Source of the DNA: Sweltsa coloradensis
Taxonomy: Eukaryota; Arthropoda; Insecta; Plecoptera; Chloroperlidae
Reading direction: 5' to 3'
Assembly: GCA_024449915.1 (NCBI GenBank)
Contig: JAMZAV010004966.1
Span: forward strand, 1-64,000
Length of the DNA stretch: 64,000 nucleotides
Of the stretch, positions 10,934 through 25,400 are shown piece by piece (within the stretch, counting starts at the first letter, position 1; every line of letters starts with the position of its first letter). The position numbers and the translations under genes are program-made. The notes beneath the pieces are model-generated. The model had not been told where the DNA came from, searched no databases, and saw nothing but the letters and a program-made list of their open reading frames with translations.

Positions 10934-13900
10934 GTAAGCAAACATGGTCTGGACTCTGGGGGGTGCTAAATGGTCAAATGTTGGCACTTATTTAAGCCTA
11001 GTGGCCAATGACAGATCTAGATTTACCATTGAAAAATGTAAATGCATTTTAAATAAAAAAGCCTACTTAATATACTTATACATAAATGTCCATTTTAAAA
11101 ATTCCACTTGCACCATAGTTTCAGATGCACTTTCAAAAAATATTCTAGTGCTGAGGCAATACAACTTTTGGTGTGAGATTGAGAGAGGTAACGATGTCTG
11201 TAGCTTGACACCATGACACTGTTACGCTGTCACTGACAAGAACTTGCTCTCAGACTTGTACTCGGGATACACTGCGTTAGGTTTACCTGACCTTACCTAC
11301 CCTCGGCTTCCATGTGACCCGGTCCTTTGGGCGTATCCCGTGCTCAAATCCCATTCAGACTCAAGTTTATTAGGCCTAACTACTATCATTTACTTTATTA
11401 AACCAATGTAGTACGTAGGCCTACCAGTATTGTGGTTTTGGCTCTAGTAGACCTACACCTGCCTGTGTTAATGGTGACATTGGAACCATCCCGGTAACAA
11501 TAAATCTGATATCAATGTCCTCTATTGGAAATAACTTAAATAAGGTCTTCTCTCGTTACTGATTGGGTAGGCTTAGGCTTAAGTCATGATTGTAACATCA
11601 AATTAGCGTTAATAATTTAACGTAGGTAGGCTTAGTCAAATTTGTGAAATTTCAAATTTCTATGTCCACTTTTCATGAATTAGTGAAATTCAGCAATAGA
11701 AGCAATGGGCCTTTGTCTTCTGCGCATGCATCAATTAATCACTCGTGAAAAGTTGATTTCAAGGCAACTATTATGTAGGGTTAATTTGAAAATAAATAAA
11801 TAAATAAAATAAATAAATGGTATTTAGAGTCTACCCACTCAGTTATATAACTGATTTCCAGTGTTATGCTTGGTGGGTGAGAAATGCAATGTAGCGACTA
11901 GGCCTATTTAAAATACGCTGTCCAACTCGTCAACTAACTTGGAAGAACGTACCCCTAAGTTAATTTAGGAACGCTAAATGGATCTAAGCGCAACTTTATA
12001 CTCGATACAAACTTATTTTTGTTTGTTTGTTTGTCACCCAGGAAGACAAAGATCTTGTCCATGAGTTTGTGCAGAACGATGGCTTGGCTTGCCTCATCAA
12101 AGTTGGCTCGGAGGCGGATCAAAACTACCAGAACTACATTTTACGAGGTAGGTAAGACCTTACATCTCAAATAACATCAAGCATTCATAAATGAGTTGTT
12201 GTTTTTGAAAGCTATTATTATTTAAATTATTTTATAAAACCACTCAACTTAACTTTAACCTGGGTTACTTACTTTTATTCGCAAATAAAAGCTCCGAAAT
12301 ATCGCAAATAAAAGTAGGGTAAGTAACCCAGTTCAGGTGAGTGGTTTTATAATAGTAGGCTATAGGCCTACTTACGTTTCCGGGTTAATGAGTTGTGATA
12401 ATTTTTAAATATTATTATTTTATTTCCAATAGGCTATGTAGGCCTAAGGTAGCCTACATTTTGTCAACAAAGACAACATAATATGAGAAATGGGGACAAA
12501 CAGCATCTGAAACTTGGCAATGTCAAAACATTTTGGTCTGCATGTCTTATGGCTTTGGTCACTTGATTGAGAGGTAGGTCTCCTAACTATGGTAGGCCTA
12601 TAATATTTAGACCTAGCACATTAACTTGTGAGCATAAATGCAAGGGGGAGGGGGAGGCAAGCAATTGTGTATCCAAGGCCAAGGCAATGAGTAGGCCTAG
12701 TAAGAATAGCAGAGTTGGGGAAGTTACCCAAAAATAGTAACGTTTTAAAAGTTAAGTTAGTTGACTTTAAAAGTAATTAGTTAAAGTTAAAGTTAGTTCA
12801 AAAATAAAGTAACTTGAAAGTTAAGTTACCATAAAAAGTAACTTTTAAAAGTTAGTTTTACGGCATTTGCGGCTGAAATGCTAATTTAACAGAAAATAAA
12901 AAACCTGAGGCAACTTATAATACCTATAAATTAAAATTAAAATACCTATAAATCAAAATTTGCCCAGGGTAAAACGTTTTCAATTTCACTTTCGCCTTCA
13001 GCCATAGTAAACGCGTAACGCAATTACGTACGTACGTATTTATAACACACGAAAATCCAATCCAACACAGAACAGAACACTACACTACACACTAGTAGAC
13101 TGCAGACTAACACTGACAGTAACAGTGATGAGTGAAAGGGAATAAAAATATAATTTATTAATGATCAGATAACAAGAAAAACGCAGGCTAAAACGGGACG
13201 AAAAACACTGAATGGAACGCACAACACTTTATGACGATTTGACCCTAGAGGAAGTACGGGCTGCAAACAGTAAAGGAACTTCGTTTCATGGGCCCGCCCG
13301 CAAAATTTCTAAAGTGCCCCCCCCCCCCCCCCCTGACAGATACATACATGCATAGGCTCAGTGTTGAATTCAGGCTTTTCATCCCTGGCGGGATTTATAA
13401 TATCTTGGGGGTATTATATAATAGGGACCAAGAACGGGGGGTTTAAGGGGCCTTTGCCCCCCAACAAATTGCGCCCCAGGCGAAAATTTGGAAAATTAGG
13501 TTATTAGAGTGCGTTTGTTGCGTTTTAGAAAAAAGTTGTGGGCTGAATGCAATACCAAAATAATGTAGTTTTTTAAGTTGTTGTGGACGCTAAAGTTCCT
13601 AAATATCCGCAAAATGTCATCTTCAAACCGCTAGATTCACAAAACGGTCATTTTAGCAACGACAACAAATACTTTATTTTCCAAATAGGGTGAAATACTG
13701 TTGTTTTCTTTACTGAGTTTTTTTAACAGGCCCCCTAAACGGCCTGGGCCCGCCCGCACTTGCGGGCCCCGCGGGCGCCTAGTTCCGCCACTGGCTGCAA
13801 ATTTGCGATTGAAAGTTGAAACAAAAATGTCACCAAAGTAAGCAATCTTGCTGCCGCACGTGATGCTAGGATGACCGTAATGGAATTGGAATGCCACAAA

Positions 13901-16900
13901 TATACATGCCAACCACAATACGTAGGCGTGGGTTGGCGGGAGGGGGGGGGGGGGGAAGGGGTTGCCATCCCTACCGGACGGCTGATGCGAGAATTTCTCC
14001 TCGGAAACGAGGCTTTGACAAGAATTCCTCTTATAAAAACATTTCATTATTTGGAAAACCGGATTCGAGATATATCCTCATGAATGCAATGGTCATTTCT
14101 ATGAAGTACAGGCTTTAAAACAAAAGTAACTTTCAACTTAACGTTTTTTTTAAGTTACTGAAAATAAATATCAGTTACTTTAAAAAGTTACCGATTTTGA
14201 AAAATAACGCGTTACCCTAAAAGTTACTAAAAAACTAACGCGTTAGCGCTAACGCGTTACTTTCGTTAAGTTACTCCCCAACTCTGAAGAATAGACCCTC
14301 AAGGTTTGGTAGGCCCTAGTTCAAAGCTTTACGTTATCAACCTTAGGTGAGGAGTCCCGAACTATTTGTACTAGGGCTGTGCGAATCCACAAAATTCGAA
14401 TCCGAATCCAAGTCGGATTCAAGTCAGTTTTAGCAGATTCGAGTTTTCGAAGTATTCGAAAATTTGAATTACCCGCCGTTTTCCCACGTGTATTAGGCAG
14501 CAATTATGTCTTTAAGTTTAAACGCGAATTAGGTCATGAAATTTCAAACAAAGCTTTTTTCAAAGTTTTGGTGGAGATGTCGGGTAGGTAGTCAAAATTA
14601 AATTAATCCTGGTCTCCTGGCTGGTACACATGGTGGAGGTGCCGGGTCATAAAGCGTAATTGTGAGATCGTAATATTCGTTTGTACGCAAGTAAGCTCAA
14701 AATACTTCATATCAAAATATTGACATTACTAAAAAAATGCATAATTTTGTAATTTTGGTGGAGGTGCCGGGTAGTCGAAATTAATCTGGTGGTAAAAACT
14801 GTCAGAAACTTAGAAAACTGAAGGCTGAAATTGAGTTTAAATTTAAAACTGATTCTCACTCTCATGTGCCTGTTTTTCTTTTATATTAATCATTAATTGT
14901 CCTGGAATTTGTGATAGGCCCCTACTGATAGGCAGACCTGGGTAGTAACGTAACGGAAGTAACGCGTTACTGTAACGAAATTACTTTTTTCAGTTACGAG
15001 CCAGTAATTTAATTACAATTTTCTCAAAGTAACGGAAGAGTAATTTCACTACTTTTATCATTGTAATTTGGCATTAGTAACGCGTTACTTTTGCCGCGCG
15101 GCCCGCGCCTTTGTGTATCAAAATCAGTCACTGGGCCAGTGCGCCTGCTGCCTTTCTACGTATCGCCCGCTTGAACAATGTGCATGTGCATGCAGCATTT
15201 CCGACATTTCGTAGGACTGATCGAGAGATTTCTAGTCCCGAGTTTTTATTTCAGAACCTAGCCATGTTTACTTTTGGTACTTCCGCCTATGACGAGCGCC
15301 GTTGACGACGTAATTATCTACTTGACATCAAACATTCAAGTCTGTGTCAAATAAATCGATAGTCGAATTGTTACACTTGTAGTGTAGTTACAACATTTCG
15401 CCGATAGATGTCACCCGCGTAATCAATAATTTACTATACACGTCGATATCTACAATATCTCTGTGATAGGCCTCCGCTGGTTTTAAAGTGTAGACGTGGA
15501 TAACGCCCTGTCTGACACCCACCATCGGCAGACAAAGCACTTGCATCATACTCGTTCGCTCGTCAGATACATTTTGAATTAAAAAGTAATTTTTGAAAGT
15601 AATTTCACTACTTTTTTTCATAAAAAGTAACGTAATTTCATTACTTTCTTGGAAAAGTAACTAAATAGTAATTTAGTTACATTTTGGCTGAAGTAATGAG
15701 TAATGTAATTTCATTACTTTTCAAAAGTAATTTACCCAGGTCTGCTGATAGGCCTAATTTTAAACTAGGCGTTTTTTTTTGTTGTGTATTATCAAATTGT
15801 TTTTTTTTGTAGGCCTAAATAACGAAGATTCCAAATTTTTATTTTTAAGACGCGAATTTTCAAACTTTAAAAAAACATTTTTGGTTTTTGCACATCTCTT
15901 TAACGATAGGCTACGCAAAATTCCATTGGAAAAGATTCGGATTCGCTTTGGATTCGCGAATCTTCTGAAAGATTCGATTCGGATTCGAAATGAAAAACAT
16001 GGATTCGCACACCCCTAATTTGTACTTTTAACAAAAAAACAAGTATACCTACTCGAAGAAATTTTAGCACCCGCTAATTTGGCTTGAAATTTTACATTTA
16101 TTATACTTAATTGTCTAGTTTTAGTTACCCAACACTTGTGGGGCTAATACCTGTTGTTGGAGATTAATAAATATTTACTATCTAAGGTAGTCTACTGTTT
16201 TGTCCAAACACAAGACAGTTTTACTTGAGTCATTTAATTATTTATCCATGTAGGCCTAATTTAGGTAGGCTTAACTGCAAACAATTAAAAATATTCACCA
16301 TTCCATCATTTAATGTGTACCTAAGAATATTATACTTTGGAAGTAAACTTGTTTCATTTGGTATATGTAGTTATTCTGTCTTCAAGGTTATTTAATTTGC
16401 ACCCACAGGGCAGAGAGCAAGTTGTAATGATGAGCATATTGTACAAACTTATACTATTAACTCAGATTAGAAAAGGGTTGACAGGTTGGCGATACAATTG
16501 TTTAAACAATATGTTTTGTCCTATTTTTGAGCGAGTGTAGCGAGCGTCTCCACTTGACTCTTATGGCTCGAATGTCTGTTTTTTTTTTTCTTTTTTTTTC
16601 TGTTACTGCTTCAATACAAGTCGCACCGTTTCTCTGATCGACCTGAAATTTTTCACACATGTACATACCACCTAGGTAGGCGGGTTGCTGTGTAGTTTTT
16701 GAACAAAATCCGATCGTTGGTTATAAAAAATAAAAAATAAAATAAAAAAATAAAAATGTTCCGATCGTTATGAAATTTTGCAGGGTCAATAGGCCTAAGT
16801 ACAACATACTCTCCTATTTTCCAAATTTTCAGCTAAATCGGTCAAGACCTTAAAGACTTGTTGGTATGTAACATTATGGTAATGTCGTACTTGGGTCGTT

Positions 16901-19900
16901 GTTGCACGTACCGGTGCTCGCTCAACAACGCGACGGGACTTTAGCGTTTTCCTAGTAAATTTGATTGTAGGCAAAGTGAAGCAAAGATTTGTACAATTAA
17001 CATAATATGTGGTTTATTTTGATGCAGCGCTGGGGCAGGTGATGCTGTACGTAGATGGCATGAACGGTGTCATGGACCACAATCGCACGGTGCAGTGGTT
17101 GTACGCACTAATCGCAAGCAAGTTCCGCCTGGTCGTCAAGACTGCGCTGAAACTGCTGCTCGTGTTTGTCGAGTACGTGGAGAGCAACTGCTTGCTCCTC
17201 ATCAAAGCAGTTCATGCAGTGGATGCGGCTCAAGGTAACCGACCATGTCTATCCTTGTTTTCATTATTGATGTGCACACACTGGACCTGACTCTTGAGTT
17301 GAGAAGTACCTACCTAGCTGTATTGTGGTGTTTGTAGAAACCTCGATCCAAGTGTCCCGATCGAGTAACCCGATCAAGTGACCCGCTGGATAGGGATGCA
17401 TGTGGCACCATAAAAATTAAAAAAACAAAATTAAAAAACATCAAAATCTTTCCATAATCAATTATTATAAACTTAACTGTTCTTGGTTTAGCATACCTTC
17501 TCCCTACTCCTGTAAGTAAGCACAAGTACAATATTTAATTCAGTAGACTTCCATCTAATGATGTGGGCCTACATATACTACAGTGAAAAGTAGCAGGTAG
17601 TAGTGATGATAATACCTACTGAATATGATACCCAAACTCTTGTACTTCTTCGTTTCCTCTAGAAATGCTGTTAATGGTTGTTTCAGGGTGTCTGCCATGG
17701 AGTAACATCATGAAACTAATCAAAGACTACGATGCGGCCGACACAGAGTTGCTCATCTACGCCACGACGCTGGTGAACAAGACGTTCAACGGCGTTCCCG
17801 ACCAGGACACCTACTACGATCAGGTGGACGCCTTAGAAGAACAGGGTGTAGAGGGTGCGATCCAGAGGTAGGTCACACACTCTGCTTTCGTATGCTAGCA
17901 GACTAGGATTGACAAAATACCAGAGGGCATGTATGTCAGGGTTGGGTAACGACGCATTGCAAAATTAATATTCGACTTGTCACAATCGTGTAGAATATAT
18001 AGAATATTGCCGTCAAAAATTACGGTAAAATTATTGTATAATTCAAATATTCCAGACTTATTTTCTAAAATTTATCAACTCAACATTATAATTTGAACTT
18101 TTAAGCATGTGTTTGTAAATAAAATAAATATATAAATTCGTATTTAGAGTCGACCCACTCACTCATAAACCGATTTTCAGTGGGGGACAGTAAACCAAAG
18201 CAACCAAACCAACCCTGTAGGCCCCGACGCAATCGATGAGTGAGCGATAACCAACCAAAGATCAATATTTTTAATAGGAACTATACCAATCAGTGGTATG
18301 GACAGTGCAGGGATCAACGCCAGAATCGACAAGGCCGATTCAGAAAAACTTTGAATTTATTATGTGCCTCGTTGCTAGGACGGCTCTAAAGTCACCGTTT
18401 ACTCATTTTTAAGACAAGAACTGATGGACTTAAGTTTAAATCAGAAGTTTTAAAACTTCTGACTTTAGCAAGAATCGAACCCTGGACCTTCAGCATTGGA
18501 AGCAGAGACGCTAACCACAAGACCAACGAGCCACACAAACGAGATACGAGGCGAGTTGAGGAAATGGAAGAGCCCGCGGATTCCGCCCCAACTGCCTGCC
18601 GCTGATAGACAGTACCCTACAATGAGACCATAAATTGTCTCCCAAAAGCACTTCCAGATATTCCGCACATGCATTGTGTCACTAATTTCCTACGATGAAT
18701 CGATAATTCGTAGTAGGGCTAGGCCAAAGCTAGAACTTGAAATGAAGAAAACCGATATCGTCGCAAGATCCCAAGGTCACCCACTTTCCCGATCGTAAAT
18801 ATACGGACAAAGCCAAAAGCCTCCCCAAATCTTCTTCCTCGCATTTCAGTAACCTGTCATCCCTAATGGTAAATTTATTTAACAGTAAAATTACTAGTTA
18901 ATTTACATACTGTCAATGTATGTACGCTCGCTAAGTTAACATTCGTATGTAAGGTTGCCGCCTGCCGGCAACCTCGGCAAAAAAGTCGTCTTTGTATCCG
19001 CCATTTATATTAGAGATATATTTTATTTTTTGAACATTCGGTTGAACTTTGGTTGCTAAGGAACAAGATTATTCTATTTATTCGCGTACATTGCCGGTAC
19101 AAAATGACAGAAGTAATGTCTGTATGTGATTCTAATTTTACGCTGTACTTGTGCTGCTTTTAAAAAGCTTGTAACACAACACTACTAAGAGTTGTCCATC
19201 AAGGTACTTAATAGTTAATACATTGTCCACAGTAATGATCCTACCTAAGCCTTACTATATCTCTATTTACAGGTACATGTCTAAGCAGGGTACGGATTTG
19301 GACCTCTTGCGTCAATTCCAAATCTATGAAGCGGTTTTGCATCATGAAGATGGTGAAGAGAAAGGAACACCGCTGCGGCAACTAGACGAAAGTATAAGGT
19401 AAGCAAATCCAACAGCAGCAAAGTATTGTGTCTTGTGCAATATGCAATATGCAATAGTTTGACTATTGTACAATTTTTTTAAATTCAAATCTTGGTAACT
19501 GTTTGCGTGCTTTAGAATTAGATTGATGTCATGTGTTAGATTTACAGTTCTAGGACTACGGCTAATTGACGCTGGAACACTCATAATACGATGCAGGTTT
19601 AATATTTATTAACCCCCAAGTGCCATGCAGCCATGCTGCATCACAGCATCAGTAGGCCTGTACCAGCAGAATGATTTCTAGGGCCTAACTATTAATAGTG
19701 GAATGGATAGGTACAGTAAACCTTTTAACTTTAAGGATAGGCGCTACAACGTGAGTAACTTTGAAGTTTAAATGCTATTAAGAAATAGAGATGTATATTG
19801 TATACCATTGAATCTCCTAGCAGATATTCGGGGAGCCTCAGCCAAGGTTGTCGTGCGCAACAAGATAAGAGGAGGCCATCTTGTTTTAGGAAGACGCTCC

Positions 19901-22400
19901 GCAACCGCAAGTCGCTGAGCGAGTCGCTGACGTCCGAGCGCCGCAAGTCGCGCCGCCACTCGACCGGAACCGCTCCGATCCGGGGGCAACTCCGGAGTCC
20001 GGCTGTGGACGACGATGAGTCCGGTTCCTCTGGTTCAAGGTCGTCGCCCGGACCCGGGGAGCTGCCCCACCTCAACGGCAGCTACAAGGACAGGCAGGGT
20101 ACGGACGCCCTCGGATCTCATAGGCCTAACCAATGTAATAATTACACTCAATTCACAGTACGAAGTACTAAACAAACAGTTTTCACCGCGTTGTTATTGG
20201 TAGGATGCTTACAAAAATTTGGAAATTCTTAATATCACAAATGAAAATACTCACATTACTAAAATATTAATAATGATTAATAAATGCATTTACCACTGGC
20301 AATATTAGCTATAATATAAAATTTATACTGATATCCCCCCACCTGATTTAATGTTGGATACGGGGTCAAGATATATATTTTTGGATCTCCAGGGAAACAT
20401 TAAAAATGAGATTAAATAAGATTTCTACTTGGAGATGTCAATGAATACTCCTTACCTGCCAGTGTGTCTTAACTTTTCAATGTAGGCTACATTACTAGCT
20501 GGCTCGTTACCCGTTCCGTTGTTTGCCCTGGACGCTATACCTCCGAGATAACCTCAATACAGGTGTTTCTTAGTTCTTACATTGCACGCCCACACTCCGG
20601 CATGTGCTTGTTTACGACGGAAGCTTTGCTTGCTCTAGCGGACGACGCGGGTGTGACCCCAGCCCTGAGGCGGCGGAGGGAGCGAGCGGAGAGACAACGG
20701 AGTTTCATTCGAGAGCAACAAGAGAGAGCATCGCTGGGTCTGTCGCCAGACTGCGCTGATGACGGTACGTACTGTATCGGCCTAATATAGGCGACGAGAG
20801 TAGTCACTAGTGAGCTTACAGGCGGCAGCTGTTCCAACGAACTAGTGAATAACAACCGCGTATGTCTGAGCACCCAGATATTTATTATAAAATACGGATG
20901 CTTATTGATTCTTGGATTGGATCAGGACCAGAAAACTAGGTACATAGTTACGGGTGTGACAAATCACACGGAAACTGTTGAGTAACGTTGCAACAAGACA
21001 AATGTTTGTGTGAGTTTGTCTATATGCTGTGTTATATGTGCCCAATTGTAGTTTCTTATCTCTGGTAGTTAAGGAAATTTGAATTAAAATGGAGGTGTTG
21101 CAGGAGTTCACAATTACTACGTTTAATGTGAAAAAGTTTGTGAGTTCTAAAACCTAGGAAACTGATGCTATTTTTTGTTGAACATTAAGGTTTGATTGAA
21201 CATACTATCTACTCACACTTCAATTTGATGGCTGTTTTAGCTCTTAACTTTTTTAATGTGTTACGGGTGTGACAAGGAAATGGTATGGGTGTGACGTGGT
21301 ACAACATCATTACTAGGGTATGATGTGCCAATATGGATCAATTGGATCATTATTGAGATATTATGACTTATGTATGATCACTGGGCTGTTTCGTCGTGTC
21401 GATAATGAGGCACTGCTCGACGTTTCGCCACCCATGTTAGTGGCTTCTTCATCATTATTGTTATAGTCTACTCGCGAGGCTCACCGTGCTAAAGAATGGC
21501 CTGTATAAACTCTAGTCGTAGGGTGTCAAGTGTGGTGGAGAGTTATTGGAGATTTGCGTTTACTTTGCTACCACAGATTTATATTACATGTTAGTAGTAG
21601 GTACGTGCAGGCTACAGTGGAGTAGACTTTGACCTACAAAAAATTACTCATTTAAAAAATATCAACCCACAAAACTTGACTCAGTTTTTTCTTTAAATGC
21701 CCACATAGCTACAGTCCATCCTAAGTATTTGAATTCTGTTTCCAGATAACGACAAATTATCTCAACGAATGAACAACGGTTCCTGCGACTCAAATAAACT
21801 GAGCCGTGCGTCGAGCCGAAAGGATATTACGATTACCCCTCTGATGAACGCGGTCAACAAGATCGACTCAGCCGACAACGAAGCGGAGGACACTCCAGAG
21901 ATGAAGGTTCTGCTACAGATGAAGAGAGAAAATACTGTCAAGGACCTGACACAAAAACTAGCCAACCAAAACATTCTGCACAGCCCTGTTGAAGAGAAGG
22001 TATTTCTTATCAATATCATACTCAAATAACCAAATGTTTTAGAATCAAGAGATTAAGAATCTTAACAATTTGTCAATTAGTAATGTACATAGTAGGTATT
22101 TGTAATTCTAATTATGGCTGACATGATCTTAGGAATTTAAGCAAATAATCTTTTAGGTGAACAGTGTCCATATAATACTCGATGACGATTTCAACGTAAA
22201 AAATTATTGTTCTTTGTTTGGTTGACCCTGCAAAAAGGGGCTGATGTCTTAACCTAAGTCCAGACTAGGTCCTGATGCTAAAAGATCTTTAGGCTGTTTG
22301 CTTTGTGATAGGGCAGGGTTGCCGTTTTTACGGATTTTATCCGTTTTAAACGGATTTTGAGGGTGCAAAACGGATACACGGATTTTTAGTCCAATTTACG

Positions 22401-22431
<31 letters not shown>

Positions 22432-25400
22432 TCTATATTTCAATGCGATATTGATAAGTGGGAATCTTTTCGATGTATAAATATCAAAATTTACACCAAA
22501 AATGTAAAATTTTGGAATTTTGGTGGAGGTGCCGGGTAGGTAGTCTAAATTAAATTAACCTGGCTGGTGCATATTAGGGTGGAGGTGCCGGGTCATAACA
22601 CGCGGTTGTGAGATCGTAAAAATAGGCATTTATGGTGATACCTTATCATTCTACCAACCCTATTTGGGCCTCGAATCATTTTGTTTCCCGATTGATTCGG
22701 GGCCTACAGGTTGGCTTGGTCGCTTTGATTTACTGTGTCCCACTGAAAATCAGTTATATAACTGAGTGGGTAGACTCTTTTATACATTTAAAAAAAAATT
22801 ATTTATTAAAAATAGGCCTACCTACTCTATAAAAAAATTATATATTCAATTTTTTTTACAACAATTACATTATGATATATCGATATCGTATTGAAATTGG
22901 TACATTTAGGCATTTTAAGGATTTTTTAAGGATTTGGGTGTTTCATTTAAGGATTTCTAAGGATTTTTGATCTGCTCAAACAGGATTTTTATTTTTTTCT
23001 TGGTGGCAACCCTGTGATAGGGTAATAGCAATGGAAATATGGCCAGTTCTATTAAGTTAAATAATATAATTGCTTCTAATCAAAGGATCAAACACTATGG
23101 TAACCTTACTTAAATGTAAGTAGTGAATCATTCTTCATTGCATTATACTTAGAGGTACGTGTACAATATATCATTTTCAAGTGTCATTTTATAGCGCTTT
23201 GTAGCATCTATTTTTTGGCCACTTTCAAAAACTTGTGTATGAACTATGAAGTTTTTTCATATTTTTTTTTTATATCAAAATTATGTCATCAAGGTTGAAT
23301 TAATATCAACTGAATAAAAATATGTCAAATGGGGGTGTGGAGTACACTTTTTGAATTCGATTTCGAGTCGAGTCGAGTTTTTCCTTAAATACTCGAGATC
23401 GGTGGGTCGAGTATTCATTTAAAAATTTTTTTTTTTATTAGTGGGTCCTTTTGGGAAACAAAACGTTTTTTTCTGTTGTAAAATATAAAAAATCTTGTTG
23501 TACTTTTTTTTAGGCATGGGCCTTCCGCCCTTTGTGCTGGTCAATTTCAATAAAATTATAATTATACAGAATGTTAAAAGGGTTTTCCTGGCCCCATAAA
23601 AATTTGCGCGATTTTTTAAATCCAAAAAAAAAAAATCCCCCAATTTTGCACCGATTAAATATTCGCGGTCTAGGCATTCCAATGCTATTCAGCACATTTA
23701 ATATTCCGCGCCCCTTAAATGGTTCCAGCAAGCGATAAAAAAGGTTAGGTAATTTTTTATCGATAGGGAAACCTTTTCTTTATCGACTCTAGTTCTGCGA
23801 TACCGACGGAGCGCGCCACGCGTCGTTCGCGTCCGCCTTTCATCAAACATGGCACAAGAAAGATGGAAGATTGATGGAAGGACATAAAACATGTCAAACT
23901 CGCCAACTATGATTTTAAAATACGTAAAAAGTGCATAATGGAATGTTCACGGGCTTTCCCTTTTTCTCGATGTTGATCTGAAATATTAGTGATATAGACG
24001 CAAAAAAACCCAAAAAAGGGATTTTTGTTTTCGACGCCGTGTAGGCCTGGTTAGGCCGGCCTAGTCCATTCCCGGTTTCCCCGCATCCAAGTCCCCTTTG
24101 TTTTTTATCGAAATAATTTTGAAAGACGCAGTCTCTGGGCCCAAGGGGCCTACTTTTTGCCGTCACAGTACCACTTAGTAAGGCCAGTTGTAATAAGCCT
24201 AGGCCCAGGTTCTGTACGTAGGCCTAGCCCTACTGGATGATGGTTCTTTACTTTTTTATGGGATTTCATATTTTAAAACTCGACTCGAAAACTTCGAGCC
24301 AAAAAACCAACTCGACTCGATGTCGAGTATAAAAAAAAACTGAAAAAAAAACTCGACATTTCGGTACTGCCACCCCTAGTCTAAAAATAAAATGTCTAAT
24401 CATATTATAGATACTATGTGAAATAAAATAAAATGGGACTGTAAAACCATAGTTTTACCTGAAAATATAGCGCTTTCGGTTATTCCCCTTCCGTTGGTAA
24501 TCTAAACTGAAAGCAATATTCATCAATACTTTACTTTTTAATTTTGTAATTTCTATTGAATTAAGGTTAATTTAATAGTTAATACTAGTTATCATAACCA
24601 AAACTTATTGAATGGCAACCCTTATCTTGAGTACAGTAGTTAGGCTACTAGGTATTTGGTGGTAAATGTACAAAAACAAATGAATGTTGTTTGCAGATAA
24701 ACAGGATAGGCGACATGAGTGGTCTGATCTCGAAAGCGAAGGAGGGTCTGGCCAAGTCCAAGTCGAAGGCAGACATCTCGAAGAGTTCTTCTGGCGACAT
24801 CCCGAAGCTGGTGGAGGTGAAGAAGTCCGAGACGGAGCTTCACTGGGAGGAGCTGGTCGACGGCATGAAGCGTCCGCTGGCCGTGTGCGACCTCGACTTC
24901 ACGGACCTCCGCAGCGACGACGAAGTGGACGTGCTGTCCCCGGTGCAGGTGTCCGGCGGCATCCCGCCCCCTCCTCCCCCCGCCCTCCCCCCTCCCCCAA
25001 CCCCCACCCTCCCCCGCCCCCCTCGGGCAGGAAGACCAAGAAGACGGTGAAGCTGTTCTGGAAGGAGGTCCGGGAGGATCCCGTGGCCGTGACCAGGCCA
25101 CACAAGGCCGGACTCATCTGGGACGAGCTGCAGCGGTGCCCGTCGACAGCAAAAGCTTGAGCCCCTGTTTAGCCCGCGGGCCAAGATCTCGTCAAAAGGT
25201 GGGCCCTGACCATCTCTGTAATAGAGGCAGCATTCTAGGACCTTGGCTTGAATTTCTTACAACATGTCCCCTTCTGCTCAATTTTGGAATTAGTACTACA
25301 GTAATTATATATATAGTAATGTATAAAATAAAATTTAGATTGCCAGGCTGAAATAAGTGAACGATGGAAATGCGCAAATCGATAAACTCCGGTAGTTCTA

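Noticed and set aside
13637..14047. 136-codon minus frame
   Set aside because: It crosses the boundary of nested hAT element B1 and reads through poly-G/C and TIR sequence.
18468..18537. Functional tRNA gene
   Set aside because: A and B boxes are present but acceptor and anticodon arms do not pair cleanly.
24640..25184. Long antisense frames opposite the FH1/FH2 exon
   Set aside because: They are mirror frames of GC-rich FHOD coding sequence; the Gly/Arg-rich translations are complement of the proline-rich FH1.
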